Positions 26,640 through 41,082 of a stretch of DNA of 64,000 nt are shown here, in pieces. This DNA is from Liquidambar formosana (lineage: Eukaryota; Streptophyta; Magnoliopsida; Saxifragales; Altingiaceae). The notes beneath the pieces were generated by a model. The model saw nothing but the letters and a program-made list of their open reading frames with translations, had not been told where the DNA came from and ran no database searches. The translations under genes were made by a program, and so were the position numbers. Positions within the stretch are counted from its first letter, which is position 1; the number at the start of each line of letters is the position of its first letter. Where the stretch lies: NCBI GenBank assembly GCA_039720395.1, contig CM077834.1:5042607-5106606 (forward strand). The letters are read 5' to 3'.

Positions 26640-29283
26640 CTAGTTGATACACACGTGCGTTGCACGTGATAATATTAGCGTTGTAAAAAATAATTTTTAA
26701 ATCAAATTTAAATTTCTATACTTACTCATTGTTCATCTCCTAGTACAACTTTAATTCATATAACTACTAAACTTTTTACAATCATATAATAATTTTTTCT
26801 TCTAAATAGAATTCTTCAAATTTTAGTTTCCACACATTGCCTTTTATCCTTCTCCCACTATAACTCAAATTTGTAAATTGTGATTTTTTTCACTTACGTA
26901 ACAAATTTTTTTCTTTTCCTGTTTGGATAGAATAATATTTATTTTAATTTTGCTTATTTCTCATTCCAATAAGATCGAGATGCAATATTGAAACTAACAT
27001 CCAAATGAACTTAAGCAAAAAAAAGAAAAAAAAAAGAAAAGAAAGAGGTTTGAAAGACGGCTATAAAACTATAAGGAGATTCAAAAACTTGCATAACGTT
27101 ACATGTGTCTATATATATTATAAGATATAATACAAGTTTTTGAATCTTTGTTAAGACAATGAAGTTTTCTAAGAATATGGAAAAAATAATAAATAAATAA
27201 AAAACTGGCCACCAAATTAAAATTTGTGTGCACCTTTGGTCATCCAATTTTAAGCACGCCCCTAATCACTGAATTAAGAGAATGATAAAAATCAAGATGC
27301 ACTTATAATTCATTGATCTGGAAGATAAAAAACCACTATACAACTGGTATGCTATAACAGATTTCAAGAAACAAAAGTATTGACTATAATTGATCCTATA
27401 AATGATATATAAAAAAAATAGTGAAATTTATAGGAACAATAACTTATAACCATGACAATGACAATTTCTTACAAACATATTTTGTTCAAAAAATCACTAA
27501 AAAAAATACCTAAAATATTATATAAAATATAAAAATTGTAATATACAAAAAATAAAGCAAATTAATCTCTTACGAAGGGAGTTTTAATTTCCAAGATTAT
27601 ATTACAGACATATTGAGCATATCAAAACGAAGAATCTAGAAAACAAAAAAAAAAATTGGTACCTTTTTATGATGGGTTTTTGAGTGTGTAAAGAGAGAAA
27701 AAGAGAAAAATTAAATACTCAATTTATAAGAAAGAAGAAAAAAAAATTAATGTCAAGCTGATGCACTGGTTGACGGTTACTCAATATGCATTATAAAACT
27801 AAACCTGCTGGTATTTAATTCTAAAATTCTGAATGCTAACTATCTATGCCTAAGCCCACCCAATACAAAGTCAATAAACAGAAAAGAAAAACCCATATAT
27901 AATAAATAATAAATACCAAAAAATAAGGGTAGTTCTCAAAACTTGCTCATAGTTTTGAATGCTACCTACAAAGAAGAGAGGGGGCGGGGGGAGATGCCAA
28001 GAATCACCATCGTTGATTATTTGTGAAATCCACTGGATAATATGTGGAGAATGTAAATTAAGACTAATTTATAATAAAAGAAGAAAAGAGGAGAAGCATA
28101 GAGAAAAGAGGAGAAGCATATGGGTAGAAAGGAGAAGGGAAACGTATGGTTGATTGGTTGTATATTATTATTAGGTCTCTAAATCAATAGAATGCTTAAC
28201 TCATGTAAAATAAGTCACCTTGTTCTAATAACTTTTGTTCTATCATATTTAAATTTTTAAAGTTAGTTAAGTTATTCAGATTTCTAATTATATATAGAAC
28301 ACTTACATGTTTCTTAGTTCAAATATATTTATATGCGTGGTTGGGTAAATGTTATGTAATCTTTAACTTTATATTGATAATTTTTTTTTCCTATATATCG
28401 ATCATTTCAATTAGTATGTGGTGTAGCTAGAATTAATAATATAACCTACAACAAAGAGTCAAGACTCAAAACTCTCAAAGAAATTGAAACTTTTTTTTTT
28501 TTGTATCAAAAAGAGATAGTGCACTTAAGTTCACGGTGCATTCATAATTACATAAATAAATCAACAAAAAATCACTTAGACACTCAAAAAAGAAGAAAAA
28601 AATCACTTACCTTATGCTTCAAATTTTCTCTAAATCACAATGGGGATATTGAAAATTTAACTGAACTCGATTCAATAAACTTTATTCCCTCCTACATGAA
28701 TCCTATTGGGGAGATTCACTCAAAAAAAAAAAAAAAAACTATTGGAAGCAAGCGACAGATCCTTACCTCTATTTTTAAAGCACATGCACATGTATGAACC
28801 TCCATTAAAACGTTTAAAAAAAACATCACCACCAGCCGCGTTAATAGAATTATTGAAATAAAATAGATGAAGCAACCGATTGAGAATTGGGGCGTTCACA
28901 TGGGTTAAAATGGGGCAAAGTATGGAAATAAAAATGAAAAGATATTAATTAATATGGAATAATGATGCATGGAAACTGTTAAAAGCAACCTATATTAAGG
29001 TATGTGTTTTAGAATTATAGTTTCCATATTACTATATTTCTAATATATGCAGAAGGGTGGGTAGTTGTGTATTTAAAAGGAATTATAGTTTCTGTTTCTT
29101 TTGAATTCCTATTTGTGTTTTATATATTAAGGTATGTGTTTTAGAATTATAGTTTCCATATTGCTATATTTCCTATATATGCAAAAGGGTGGGTAGTTGT
29201 GTATTTAAAAATTAAAATAAGGGTATATTAGTCAATCAAAAGTTTTTCTCACATTCATCTTTTTATAGGTAGTATAGAATAGA
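26640..29283 (-). mobile_element. Non-autonomous Helitron-like element, about 2.6 kb
   Basis: Read on the minus strand, the left edge is a Helitron 3' end: the perfect hairpin CACGTGC-AAC-GCACGTG, then TGTATCAACTAG followed by T of the target. At the right edge the minus strand begins TCTATTCTATACTACCTATA, a Helitron-type 5' TC end, so the element sits between A (26639) and T (29284). The interior has no Rep/helicase ORF. It holds a direct repeat of about 85 bp (28993-29079 and 29125-29211). The 5' TC end could also be a few bases to the right. Confidence 0.65.
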
Positions 29284-29792
29284 TAGATTTATGACACATA
29301 ATAGAAAATGAATGAAAGTGAAAAAGAAGGGTGGAAGCAAATAGTGTCCTATTTTTATATGGTATTATCACACCACTCATCATATCAAGTCTTTCAGGAA
29401 ATATAATGAAAAAAGGTTTAGCACTTATGCTATATGTATAAATAATTATTAAGATAAATTCCTAAGAACAATCCCGAAAAGAGAGGATTCGAATGGTGTT
29501 CTCTTCTTCTGGATTCTTCTCAAGTGCCCTTGTGGGATCCACCACTGAAACTTCCTTTTCATACATGTATGTGTGGAGGCCAAGGTAGCCCGCCACTGAA
29601 GCTTCCTCCATTCCTCTACAATCTACATGCCAAGCTAGCGTAGCTGCTTACCCAAATGCGTCGAATCTACGCGTTATTACTCCAGAAACACGTCAGCAAA
29701 GATCACAACCATCAATCATGACTTACTAAACCCAATACTAACCCGCGGTCCCACATACCCTAACCTGAGTTAGTTTTTGAGGAGCTCAAAAC

Positions 29793-29833
29793 ATAACCGC
29801 CCTAAAACCCCTATATATAGACCCAAAAACCCC
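29793..29833 (+). promoter_or_regulatory. eIF1 core promoter: telo-box-like element and TATA box
   Basis: ATAACCGCCCTAAAACCCC is followed by CTATATATAG (29811-29820). The TATA box is about 130 bp before the eIF1 ATG. That leaves room for transcription to start near 29845-29850 and for a CT-rich leader. Confidence 0.65.
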
Positions 29834-29950
29834 GCATCAACTCTCATTTTCAAGGCTCAATTTGCAACTGCAACAGCCAGTAGAACTAGACCATCGTTTG
29901 CTTCATATTTTCTCTCTCTCATTCTTCTCAGTTTTAATCAGACAAAGTAC

Positions 29951-31047
29951 ATGGTTGATCTCGAACTAGTGATTCCCACTGCTTTTGGTAATCTTGTTTT
30001 ATCCTACGAATAGCGATGATTCTTTTTGTGAAGTTTTCAACTTAAAAATAGGTTTACCCTGTTAGTTGGACGGTCCGAGCAAATATATGAATCATGTCAA
30101 TTTTTTTTTATAATTGATCGATGTGGGATGCCTTATTTTCTCAATGCTTTGGAATTTTATGTTGTTGTGGTTGATTATGATTTTTACTAAGCAAAAAAAA
30201 TTTATGCTTTGTGTTGTGTTGTGTTGTGTGTGTCCTTTAGATCCATTCACTGAGGCCAAGGACTCTGTTGCCTTTGGGACAAAAGATTATGTACACATTC
30301 GTATACAGCAGAGGAATGGAAAGAAGAAGCTGACCACTGTGCAAGGGCTAAAGATAGAGTTCAGCTACGAAAAGATCCTTAAGGATTTCAAGAAAGAGTT
30401 CTGTTGTAATGGGAATGTTGTGCAGGACAAAGAGCTTGGCAAGGTAATAATAACAATAATAATGCTCCAGCAAGTTATTGATTTGAAGTCTTAGAAAGTT
30501 ATGAGATTTGTCAATCTTTGAGTCTAGTGGCATGTCTCATCCCAATAAAGGGTTGACTAAATATTGTGTTGGCTCTTGTGTAGGTTATTCAACTCCAAGG
30601 TGATCAGAGGAAGAACGTTTCCAACTTTCTTGTTCAGGTAATTGGGATTTCTTAGCACGTGCCCGAAAGATAGATGTTAAAGATTACATTTAATGAAGCA
30701 TTAATTTCATTAGAAATTATGAAAAAACATAGAAAATTATACAAGTAGCATAGAAAAACGTATTGAAAATGATGCAAATTACATATAAATAAAATTAAAA
30801 TTAAAATGTATAGAAAAATTGTGCAGATACATTTTGCCATGCACTGATTATTTCATTAAATGTACGCTAAGATGTTAAGAAACCCCTTTATAATATAAAT
30901 GGGATTTTCATAAGAGATTAATGCTAGCTGTCTGTTTGTTTGTTTAGTTTTTTGTTGGTTTGTGGCATATGCTGATTCTTCTGGGCTTTTGTGATTTCAC
31001 AGGCTGGCCTTGTGAGGAAGGAACAAATTAAGATACATGGTTTTTGA
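29951..31047 (+). CDS. eIF1: Eukaryotic translation initiation factor 1 (SUI1 family)
   Basis: eIF1 binds the 40S subunit near the P site and keeps the scanning pre-initiation complex open until the right AUG is met. Four exons give 112 residues: 29951-29987, 30241-30443, 30584-30637 and 31003-31047 (TGA). This is the family length. Key blocks are YVHIRIQQRNGKKKLTTVQG, FCCNGNVVQDKELGKVIQLQ and the C-terminal IKIHGF. The N-terminus MVDLELVIPTAF and the EAKDSVAFG segment differ more from the usual plant form than the core does. It could be a specialised paralogue, but no key block is lost. The start is the only ATG in frame before exon 2. A possible leader acceptor (TTCTTCTCAG) lies about 20 bp before the ATG. 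Confidence 0.95.
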
Positions 31048-31479
31048 GGAAGTGGTAATCTGTCTCCCAGTTTAGGAAAGACGGAAATCGTTGGTTTATG
31101 AGTTCTCGTAGGTGTTTCATCAATTTATCCAGTGTTTGATAAGTTCTCTATGTATGTGGGGTTTAAAAAGTTTGTGTATGGAGTCTGTTTCTTTTTCCTT
31201 CTCTCGTGCTTACCACTGTTTCAATGGAATGTACCGAAGTTCTACTATTAATGAAAATAAATATTTTTAGTGTCATGCGCCTCTCTCTCTTTCTCTCTCT
31301 CTCGTTAAAAAAATCATAATAAAATAAATTTGGTGGGGGGGGGGGGTTGTTTGTGATAAAAGCTTTTATTAGCCCCATCATGCCCTTGCCCGTGCAACCC
31401 AAACATGCTCAATTCATGTCTAGAAAATAATTCTTTGGGTTGCCGCCTTGATTGAGAGAGCGGTGGTGGTATTAGTAAC
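31048..31479. other. eIF1 3' flank
   Basis: The 3' UTR runs into a (CT)n tract at 31280-31303 and a G run at 31335-31347. Nothing coding is seen. Confidence 0.5.
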
Positions 31480-31870
31480 ATATTCAATACCAAAAATAAA
31501 GCTCATTTACATCACCCTTCTTCCCACATATCGTAATGAAACAGTCAATTGGTCCTTTGTCAATATGTGAAGAGATTCATCAACCCAAACAGAAAACAGA
31601 GAATCACCAATATCTCTAAGAATAGCATTTTGACAGTTTTGGTTGCACCACTCAATATGCTATTGAAAATCGAGTGCCGTTTTGAAGAGCATTTTCCACT
31701 GCCACGGTTTTGATATCCTCATTGTGATCAGCAAGAAATTGCAAAAAGCTAAAGTGGAAGAAAGTATTGATGTCAATGAATAAATAGTACCATGAGTTGG
31801 TGGCATACTGAGGGGTCAGTGACCAAATAGAACCATGGCTCCATGTGCAGAATTGGAGTTTCAAATGCAC
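31480..31870 (-). pseudogene. hAT-type (TTF/zinc-finger MYM-like) transposase fragment
   Basis: Two minus-strand blocks in different frames match the order of a plant TTF-type hAT transposase. FLQFLADHNEDIKTVAVENA lies near 31680-31740. AILRDIGDSLFSVWVDES followed by a degenerate RYVG block lies near 31520-31640. Stops and a frame change separate them, so it is a dead relic. No terminal inverted repeats or target duplication were found. Confidence 0.5.
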
Positions 31871-32475
31871 AGATTTTAGCTTAGAACTTAAAAACTAAAT
31901 ACAAACCGAGTCAACTGACACCAAATCATCACACAATCACAAATGCCCATATCCTTCTTTCAAAATAACATTTTGATAGAAGCCTTCAGACAAATATGGC
32001 CAGAGAAAAAGCACCAGTACACGAAGGAATATCAATTAACAAACTTAGTAATTAGCTGTGCAGAGATCATAACGAGTAAAAAGTCGAAACAGTCAGTTGT
32101 TGTCAAGCACACATATTTGTACTAGATACAAGGGTTCTTCCTTGACCTAACTACAGTGATGGGGTAGCTTGGATCAAAGAATTCAAGCAAAACATAACTA
32201 GAGAACAATACCCTTCTTCAAATAACTTCCGTTTAGAAGCCTTCAAACAAAAACATGCCAAAAGAAATTACAGAAAATACTACAAAATAGAAGAAATTAA
32301 ATGAACATGACAACTCACATGCTCAAAGGGCAAAATATTTGAATCTATTGGCAAGCATTTTGCGAACAAAGATTTCCTGAGACAGCTTCCAAGTCCTATA
32401 GGGCCCCATTAATCTACAACTATCATCTCCAAGAGGAACTTCTTGTTGCATCAGTAGCAACAGCCACAAGCAGAT
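31871..32475. other. Intergenic, CDPK 3' side
   Basis: No ORF of interest is seen. The part next to 32475 is probably CDPK 3' UTR. Confidence 0.4.
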
Positions 32476-35566
<3,091 letters not shown>

Positions 35567-35946
35567 TTAAATAATTAAAATAAGAATAATAATAATAAAT
35601 AACAGCTATTTTACTAGTGGATTGAAAACATAAATTTTGCATTCCAATGAAACATAAATTCTTACCTAAGACCAATATTGCCAAACCTATTGCAATGAAG
35701 GAATGTCCTAACATAATATATTCGGTGAAGTTTGCATACAAAATACAGATATTCATGCCCCAGCTAGATAAGAGACACAGAGAACTTTGAACTTCCATCT
35801 ACGGCGATAAATCCTGAATACACTATTAGGGCAGTTTCTCCTACGTCAGACACAAATGTCCAAGTCTTCATAGTGAACCTAGGTGTCCAATATTACATTT
35901 CCATGATGCCATCTTCAGCGATAGTTAGGGAAGTCAGGAAGATTTA

Positions 35947-36046
35947 NNNNNNNNNNNNNNNNNNNNNNNNNNNNNNNNNNNNNNNNNNNNNNNNNNNNNN
36001 NNNNNNNNNNNNNNNNNNNNNNNNNNNNNNNNNNNNNNNNNNNNNN
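35947..36046. other. Assembly gap of exactly 100 N
   Basis: One hundred N is a common placeholder for a gap of unknown size. It falls where the CDPK N-lobe exon should be. Confidence 0.99.
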
Positions 36047-37730
36047 TTTTTTTTTTTTTCTTTTTGTTTTTTGGCCCTCAGATGTCGAGGACCTTGGCTG
36101 AAATCAAAGAAAGATACCGGGTCCCATTTTGCAGGACTTTAATAAGACATGTTTCAACGTTCATCATAAATATTTTAAAAAAATATATTTGGTGCTACGT
36201 TTCAGTCTAGGTACCTCATTTGGTTTTTGATTCGTGACCACTCTGCAATTGGGTCCTTCATTTCTCAAATTGATGAAATGAATTTTCTGACAAAATGCGA
36301 CACTAGACAATATAAATTGGTCGCTGAAATTTAAACTTACCAGAAATTTTTTTGAAAATGATATAGGAAAGAGCCTGGAACTGGGCCAAGCCAAGCGCCG
36401 ATTTATGCGAATCAATGGTCGTCCAATAGGGTTGATAGAACGAGTACCATATTTCCACATGTAAATATTTGCTTGTCAGTCATAAATAGGTAAGAGTGAT
36501 TAACACTAATTTACCCATTAACCTTTCAATAGAAGACATAAATTAATAAGGAAAAACTTCTGGTCTTGTTCTTCGCCCACTTGACATCAGAGAATTATCA
36601 AGTTAATTTAGGAATGGTTATGGACCATATGGGTTTGATGTGAAATCAAATCAAAACAAATAAAACATACTTCCTACTTCCTAGTACTATTCTATTTCTA
36701 ATTGATTGTCCTATTTGCAGAATTTTTGGAAAAAAAATTTAATGCTTTCCACATCATGACTAATGTTTTAACATTCTAATCTTGTCACTCATTAGGGTTC
36801 AAATTGTAAATGACTAGGTTCAGAATCATAAGTTTCGAGTTTGAGCTTCTCTCTACTCCCTTATTATCGGCGCACTGCATTTTCGAGTTTATAAGTAGTT
36901 TTATACATTCATGGGGATTAGTTTGGACCTATAACCTAGGATACCTCTCTTGTCACCAATAAAAAAAAAAAAAAAAAGAAGAGAAAGAAAGAAAGAAAGT
37001 AAATATTTTATGACAAACATTAAAAAAATGTAAAATACTTTTGATGACGATATTTTAGAAAATCAATTAAATAGTATTTATTTTTGAATGAGATCATAAT
37101 TTTAAAACATAAGAAAAAAAAAAAAAGGAGGACAATAATCCAAGAGAGGTACAGTGGCTTCCCCGGTGGACGGCTAAACACTGCCTAAGTGGAGTAAACA
37201 GAAGCAAAAGTTTGGCTTTTCCATCCTGCAATTGAGCTAATTTCTACGTTCGTGGAACACTAGCAATTAAAAAAGACACCTTTATATACAATAAAAAAAT
37301 TTAGAAGCTGTGGCACGTTACAATCTTACTGTTCTTATTTTGTTTTAATTCATATGGTCCCTCTGCCTATCCTCCATTTTCTTGGCCGTCTGCTACTACT
37401 ATTACTATTACTACTATCATTTTTATTATTATAATTTAAAAAATCTAAAGACTTATTTTGAATATTAAAATATAAAATAAAATAGTAATTAATGTTGGAT
37501 TGTAATATAACTATTATCTTAAGCATATTTTACTCGACATATAAAAGTATTTCACATAAATAATCACAAAGATCACCATTAACTATATCATAATGAGGAC
37601 GCATGGATTCGAACTTAACATGGTAAATAAATAAAACAAACATTATGTGGGTTTAGGTTTTAGTATGGCTTGGAAAAATAATTAATTTTTAAATAAAAAG
37701 TTTAAAATTAAAAAGAAAAACGAAAAAGTT
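36047..37730. repeat. 1.7-kb duplicated segment, copy 1 (gap-adjacent)
   Basis: The segment aligns end to end with 41665-43390 in the same orientation. It lacks many single bases present in the other copy (for example CACTCTGCAATTGG against CACTCTTGCAATTGG, and CAAATTGATGAAATG against a longer A/T-rich form). No coding sequence is seen. It holds a SINE-like stretch ending in poly(A) near 36961-36977. The right end breaks off exactly where the prenyl-synthase fragment begins. Confidence 0.85.
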
Positions 37731-37734
37731 ACAA

Positions 37735-39579
37735 TCTATATCTGCACTACATCTCATGCACGCCGCCGCGTACACCCACGAGCATCTTCCACTGACTGAC
37801 AGGCTCAGGCCAAGCCCACGACCATCATGTGTTTAACCCAAACGTAGAGCTTCTCACAGGGGATGGCATCATGCATTTGGGTATGAGTTATTAGCTAGAT
37901 CCGACTATCCAATGGTAGACTTTGGTCAAACCTCCTAAGAAGGTTGCTACTGCTGGTTGCTCTAATTGGGAAGGAAGTTTGATTGGGCACTTCCTTGATA
38001 GTCGATTGCCTTACTTATGGTGAAGGAATGGGCTCAGAAATTATGGGGGAAAAGTCAACTCTGTTGAGGTATTCTCATAGAGAACGGATTTTTTCTTTTC
38101 AAGTTTTCTGACTTGAATTATTGTGATCATATTTGGGGCAGGGCCTTGGTTTTTTGCAGGAAAGCTTTTGGTATTGAGAAAATGGCAAGCCAATCTTAGA
38201 TTAACAAAGGATAAACTTTGTAGCATTCCGATTTGGTTAAACTTTTTAATGTGCCTTTGGAGTACTGGAACTTAGAGTGTATGAGTTATATTGCTAGTGC
38301 GGTTGGCAATCTCTCTACCTTGATGAGGCTACGGAATTCCAATCTAGACTCAGCTATGCTCGTGTATGTGTTGAAATTTCTGTTGAAGATTCGATTCCCA
38401 ACAGCTTTGATCTTGTTTTAAACTAATGGAGATATAATTTCCATTAATGTTGAAGTTCCTTGGAGGCCTAAGAAGTGTACGGTATGCAAGAGCTTTGGCC
38501 ATTTAAAGAAAGACTGCTCCAAAGTTATCACTCAGGCTTGGGTTCCAAAACAAGTAGCAAATCCCTCCAAGCATGTTCCCATAAATTCGTGTGTTAAGGA
38601 AGTGCAAGTGCAAATTGCTCCTAAAGAAAATGAATGGATTAGAGTGGTTAGGAAAAGTAAAGGCCCAAAGTGTGCTGCCTTAATTGATTCTAGTGATGGT
38701 CTTTCCCCCAAAGGGTGTTTTTCGCATGAAAAAACCAAGTGTTCGGGCTGCTCCGGTGTTGTTGCAAATTCGGAAGCTTTCTCTAGTGCTAAAGTTGGGA
38801 CGAGTAAATCTAGCAGTGGAGAGCGAGCTAGATTCATTGATCAAGCCTTGGCCAATTTAAAACTCAAGCCAAGCAAATCGTGCATTAAAGAGCCCAGCAT
38901 CAGGTTGCCAATTAGGATTTTGAAGGGTTCTCCCTCCAATTCTCCAAATCAAAAGGGTTGTAATGTTAACTTTCCTATGGTTGATAAGGGATAATTTTTC
39001 CCTCATCCTTGCTTTCCTCGAGCTATGAGGTTTTTATTTTTTGTTGTTTTTGTGGCCCTATATGGGCTTGCGTTGAGCTTCATGTAAACCTTTTATCATT
39101 TTTGGAATATACATACTCACTTATCCAAAAAAAAAAGATCCGACGATCCGTCGGGCGATAATTCAGGTCGGATCTTGCGGGTGATCATCGAAATCACACA
39201 TGCCACGGGCTTGCAAGGTATGGTGGATGGAAAATATCGAGAAAATCTTTGCAATCAATCGGACAGTCAGGAATCAAGCGGCATAGGGTGGATTGATCAT
39301 GTGTGCAAGAAAAAGGAAGGCATGTTACACGCGTGCGGGGCCGCGTGTGGGGCTATATTAGGAGGGGGTAGTGAGGAGGAGATAGAGAGGTTGAGAAAAT
39401 ATGGACTTTATGTAGGAATGATACAAGGGATGTTATATGGGGTAGGGAGAAATAAGAAGGGATTGATGGAAGAGGTAGAAGGGTTAAGAGATTTGGCTCT
39501 CAAGGAATTGAAAGATTTCAATGAAGCAAAGGTTGAGGAAATTTCTAGCCTTGTTGAGGTTAACTTCGTGTATGCCTAG
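37735..39579 (+). pseudogene. Geranyl(geranyl) diphosphate synthase small-subunit-like pseudogene, split by a LINE
   Basis: Small subunits of this type partner a catalytic GGPP synthase in plastids and steer it toward GPP. Part 1 (37735-37910) reads SALHLMHAAAYTHEHLPLTD, then needs two frame changes to read NPNVELLTGDGI and YELLARSD. Part 2 (39136-39579, TAG) is open and begins RSDDPSGDNSGRILRVI. It contains the CxxxC motif CGAAC followed by GAILGGGSEEEIERL and ends EISSLVEVNFVYA. The 1225-bp LINE lies between the two halves. The first half of the protein is missing at the left, where the 1.7-kb repeat ends. The family is normally intronless, as here. The gene is 5'-truncated, frameshifted and interrupted, so it is not functional as it stands. 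Confidence 0.8.
37911..39135 (+). mobile_element. ORF1-only LINE (DUF4283 plus zinc knuckle) with 14-bp target duplication
   Basis: AGATCCGACTATCC (37897-37910) and AGATCCGACGATCC (39136-39149) flank the insert with one mismatch, and the insert ends in poly(A). Inside, frame-broken text matches a DUF4283 domain (WEGSLIGHFLDSRLPYL, then LMCLW/NVPLEYWN), followed by the CX2CX4HX4C knuckle CTVCKSFGHLKKDC at 38474-38515 and an open tail to about 38994. The 3' end with a CACTTATCC-poly(A) tail follows directly, so the endonuclease/reverse-transcriptase ORF2 is wholly absent. The element is a non-autonomous 'half-LINE'. Confidence 0.8.
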
Positions 39580-40242
39580 GTTTTTAGATATTAATTTGTG
39601 TGGAGAAATATATGAACATGTGTTTGTAATGGTTTTTATTTATGTATTTATTTATTTTTTATGTTAAAGAAAATGAACTTAGTGTGACATGTTCGACCTA
39701 TTAATTAAATATTTTATTTTATTTTTTGAGCTTTCTAGGAGACTAGGACTAAGATGTGTTCCCATTGGTGGGTCTTTTGTAGGCTTCATAAAAAACCCAA
39801 GGCCCGTGGGCAGCTCGAAGCCCGAAGGAAAAAGCCCAACCCGAGCCCGAGCCTAACCCGAATACCTTTGGGCTAGGCTTGGGCCTTTAGTTGATGCTCG
39901 AAGCTCGACATTGTAGCAATAGGAATATTTTCCAGTTTTTGAAAAATTATTTTTTGGTGGTAATTTTCCAGATTAATACCAATAAAAGAGTATTAGATAT
40001 TAACTTACTACAAATAGACAGTCAACGTAGAACAAAGTGACTACAAATGTCTTCTGTTTTGGTATTATGATGGGAAGTGATCACCAAAAGATAATTTTTT
40101 TACTTTTTTTTTCTTTTGTTGCAGACTAACAGTAGGACATGGCTTAGGCTCGAAGCCCGAAAAAGCCCAAGCCAGTGGGTATGCCTGGGCTTCACATTTT
40201 CTCATGGCTCGGGCCCAATGAATAGTGGAAGCCCCAAAACCC
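39580..40242. other. Repeat-rich intergenic DNA
   Basis: The region holds text with repeated GGCTCGAAGCCCGA-type words (39790-39910 and 40140-40235) that read as an older repeat. The foldback MITE is inserted in it. No gene is seen. Confidence 0.45.
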
Positions 40243-40642
40243 GGGAACGGCTATTGCAACCCCCCATTCCTATAAGCCCACCCCCCATTCTTTAGGTTTT
40301 TAAGGTTTTATGCAAAATATAAAAAGTTTTTATGAAAACCGGCTATGATGTCTACTAGAAAACATCATTTTGAACAACTTTGCAGAAGAAAGTTTTTCCA
40401 AAATCTATTGTTTAAATATACTTTTTAACCATTTATAGCCTTTATTTCATTTTTTGCCAAAAAGTCTACCTAAATGATAAATTTTGGAAAAGCTTTCTTC
40501 TGCAAAGTTGTTCAAAATGATGTTTTCTAGTGGGAGTCACGGCCGGTTTTCATAAAAACTTTTTATATTTTGCATAAAATCTTAAAAACCTAAAGGATGG
40601 GGGGTGGGCTTATAGGAATGGAGGGTTGCAACAGCCGTTCCC
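40243..40642. mobile_element. Foldback MITE (Mutator-like), copy 2
   Basis: This is the best-preserved member of the family. GGGAACGGCTATTGCAACC at the left is matched by GGTTGCAACAGCCGTTCCC at the right. Nearly the whole 400 bp folds back on itself, with TTCTGCAAAGTTGTTCAAAA in the right arm and its complement in the left. Flanks CCAAAACCC (40234-40242) and CAAAAACCC (40643-40651) form a 9-bp duplication with one mismatch. Confidence 0.85.
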
Positions 40643-40884
40643 CAAAAACCCGGCTCGAGAAAAAAGCCCAACCCAGCCTGATGCTGAGGCCTAGTCTTAT
40701 GATATTCTTGGAGGGTTCAACAAGGATGAAAATTGAGTGCATAGATCTTTAATACAATTGATGTAAAGTAGCGACACGTGCTTTGTCGGAGGATGTAGAG
40801 AACGGGTAGTGCAATGTCGGGCAGAGAGATCTAGGTTTAATCCAATGTAACGAAAAAGGAAAAATATGTATATACGATTATGTT

Positions 40885-41040
40885 CCTATCAGCACATATT
40901 GATATAAGTCATATTAACATCATGTATTGGGGGTTGTACCTTTTGTATTGGTCCAATATATCTTATATCCCACTAATGCACAAGGTACAACTCCAAATGC
41001 AAGTGTTGATAGAAGTTATATTAATACGTGCTTACCTGAT

Positions 41041-41082
<42 letters not shown>

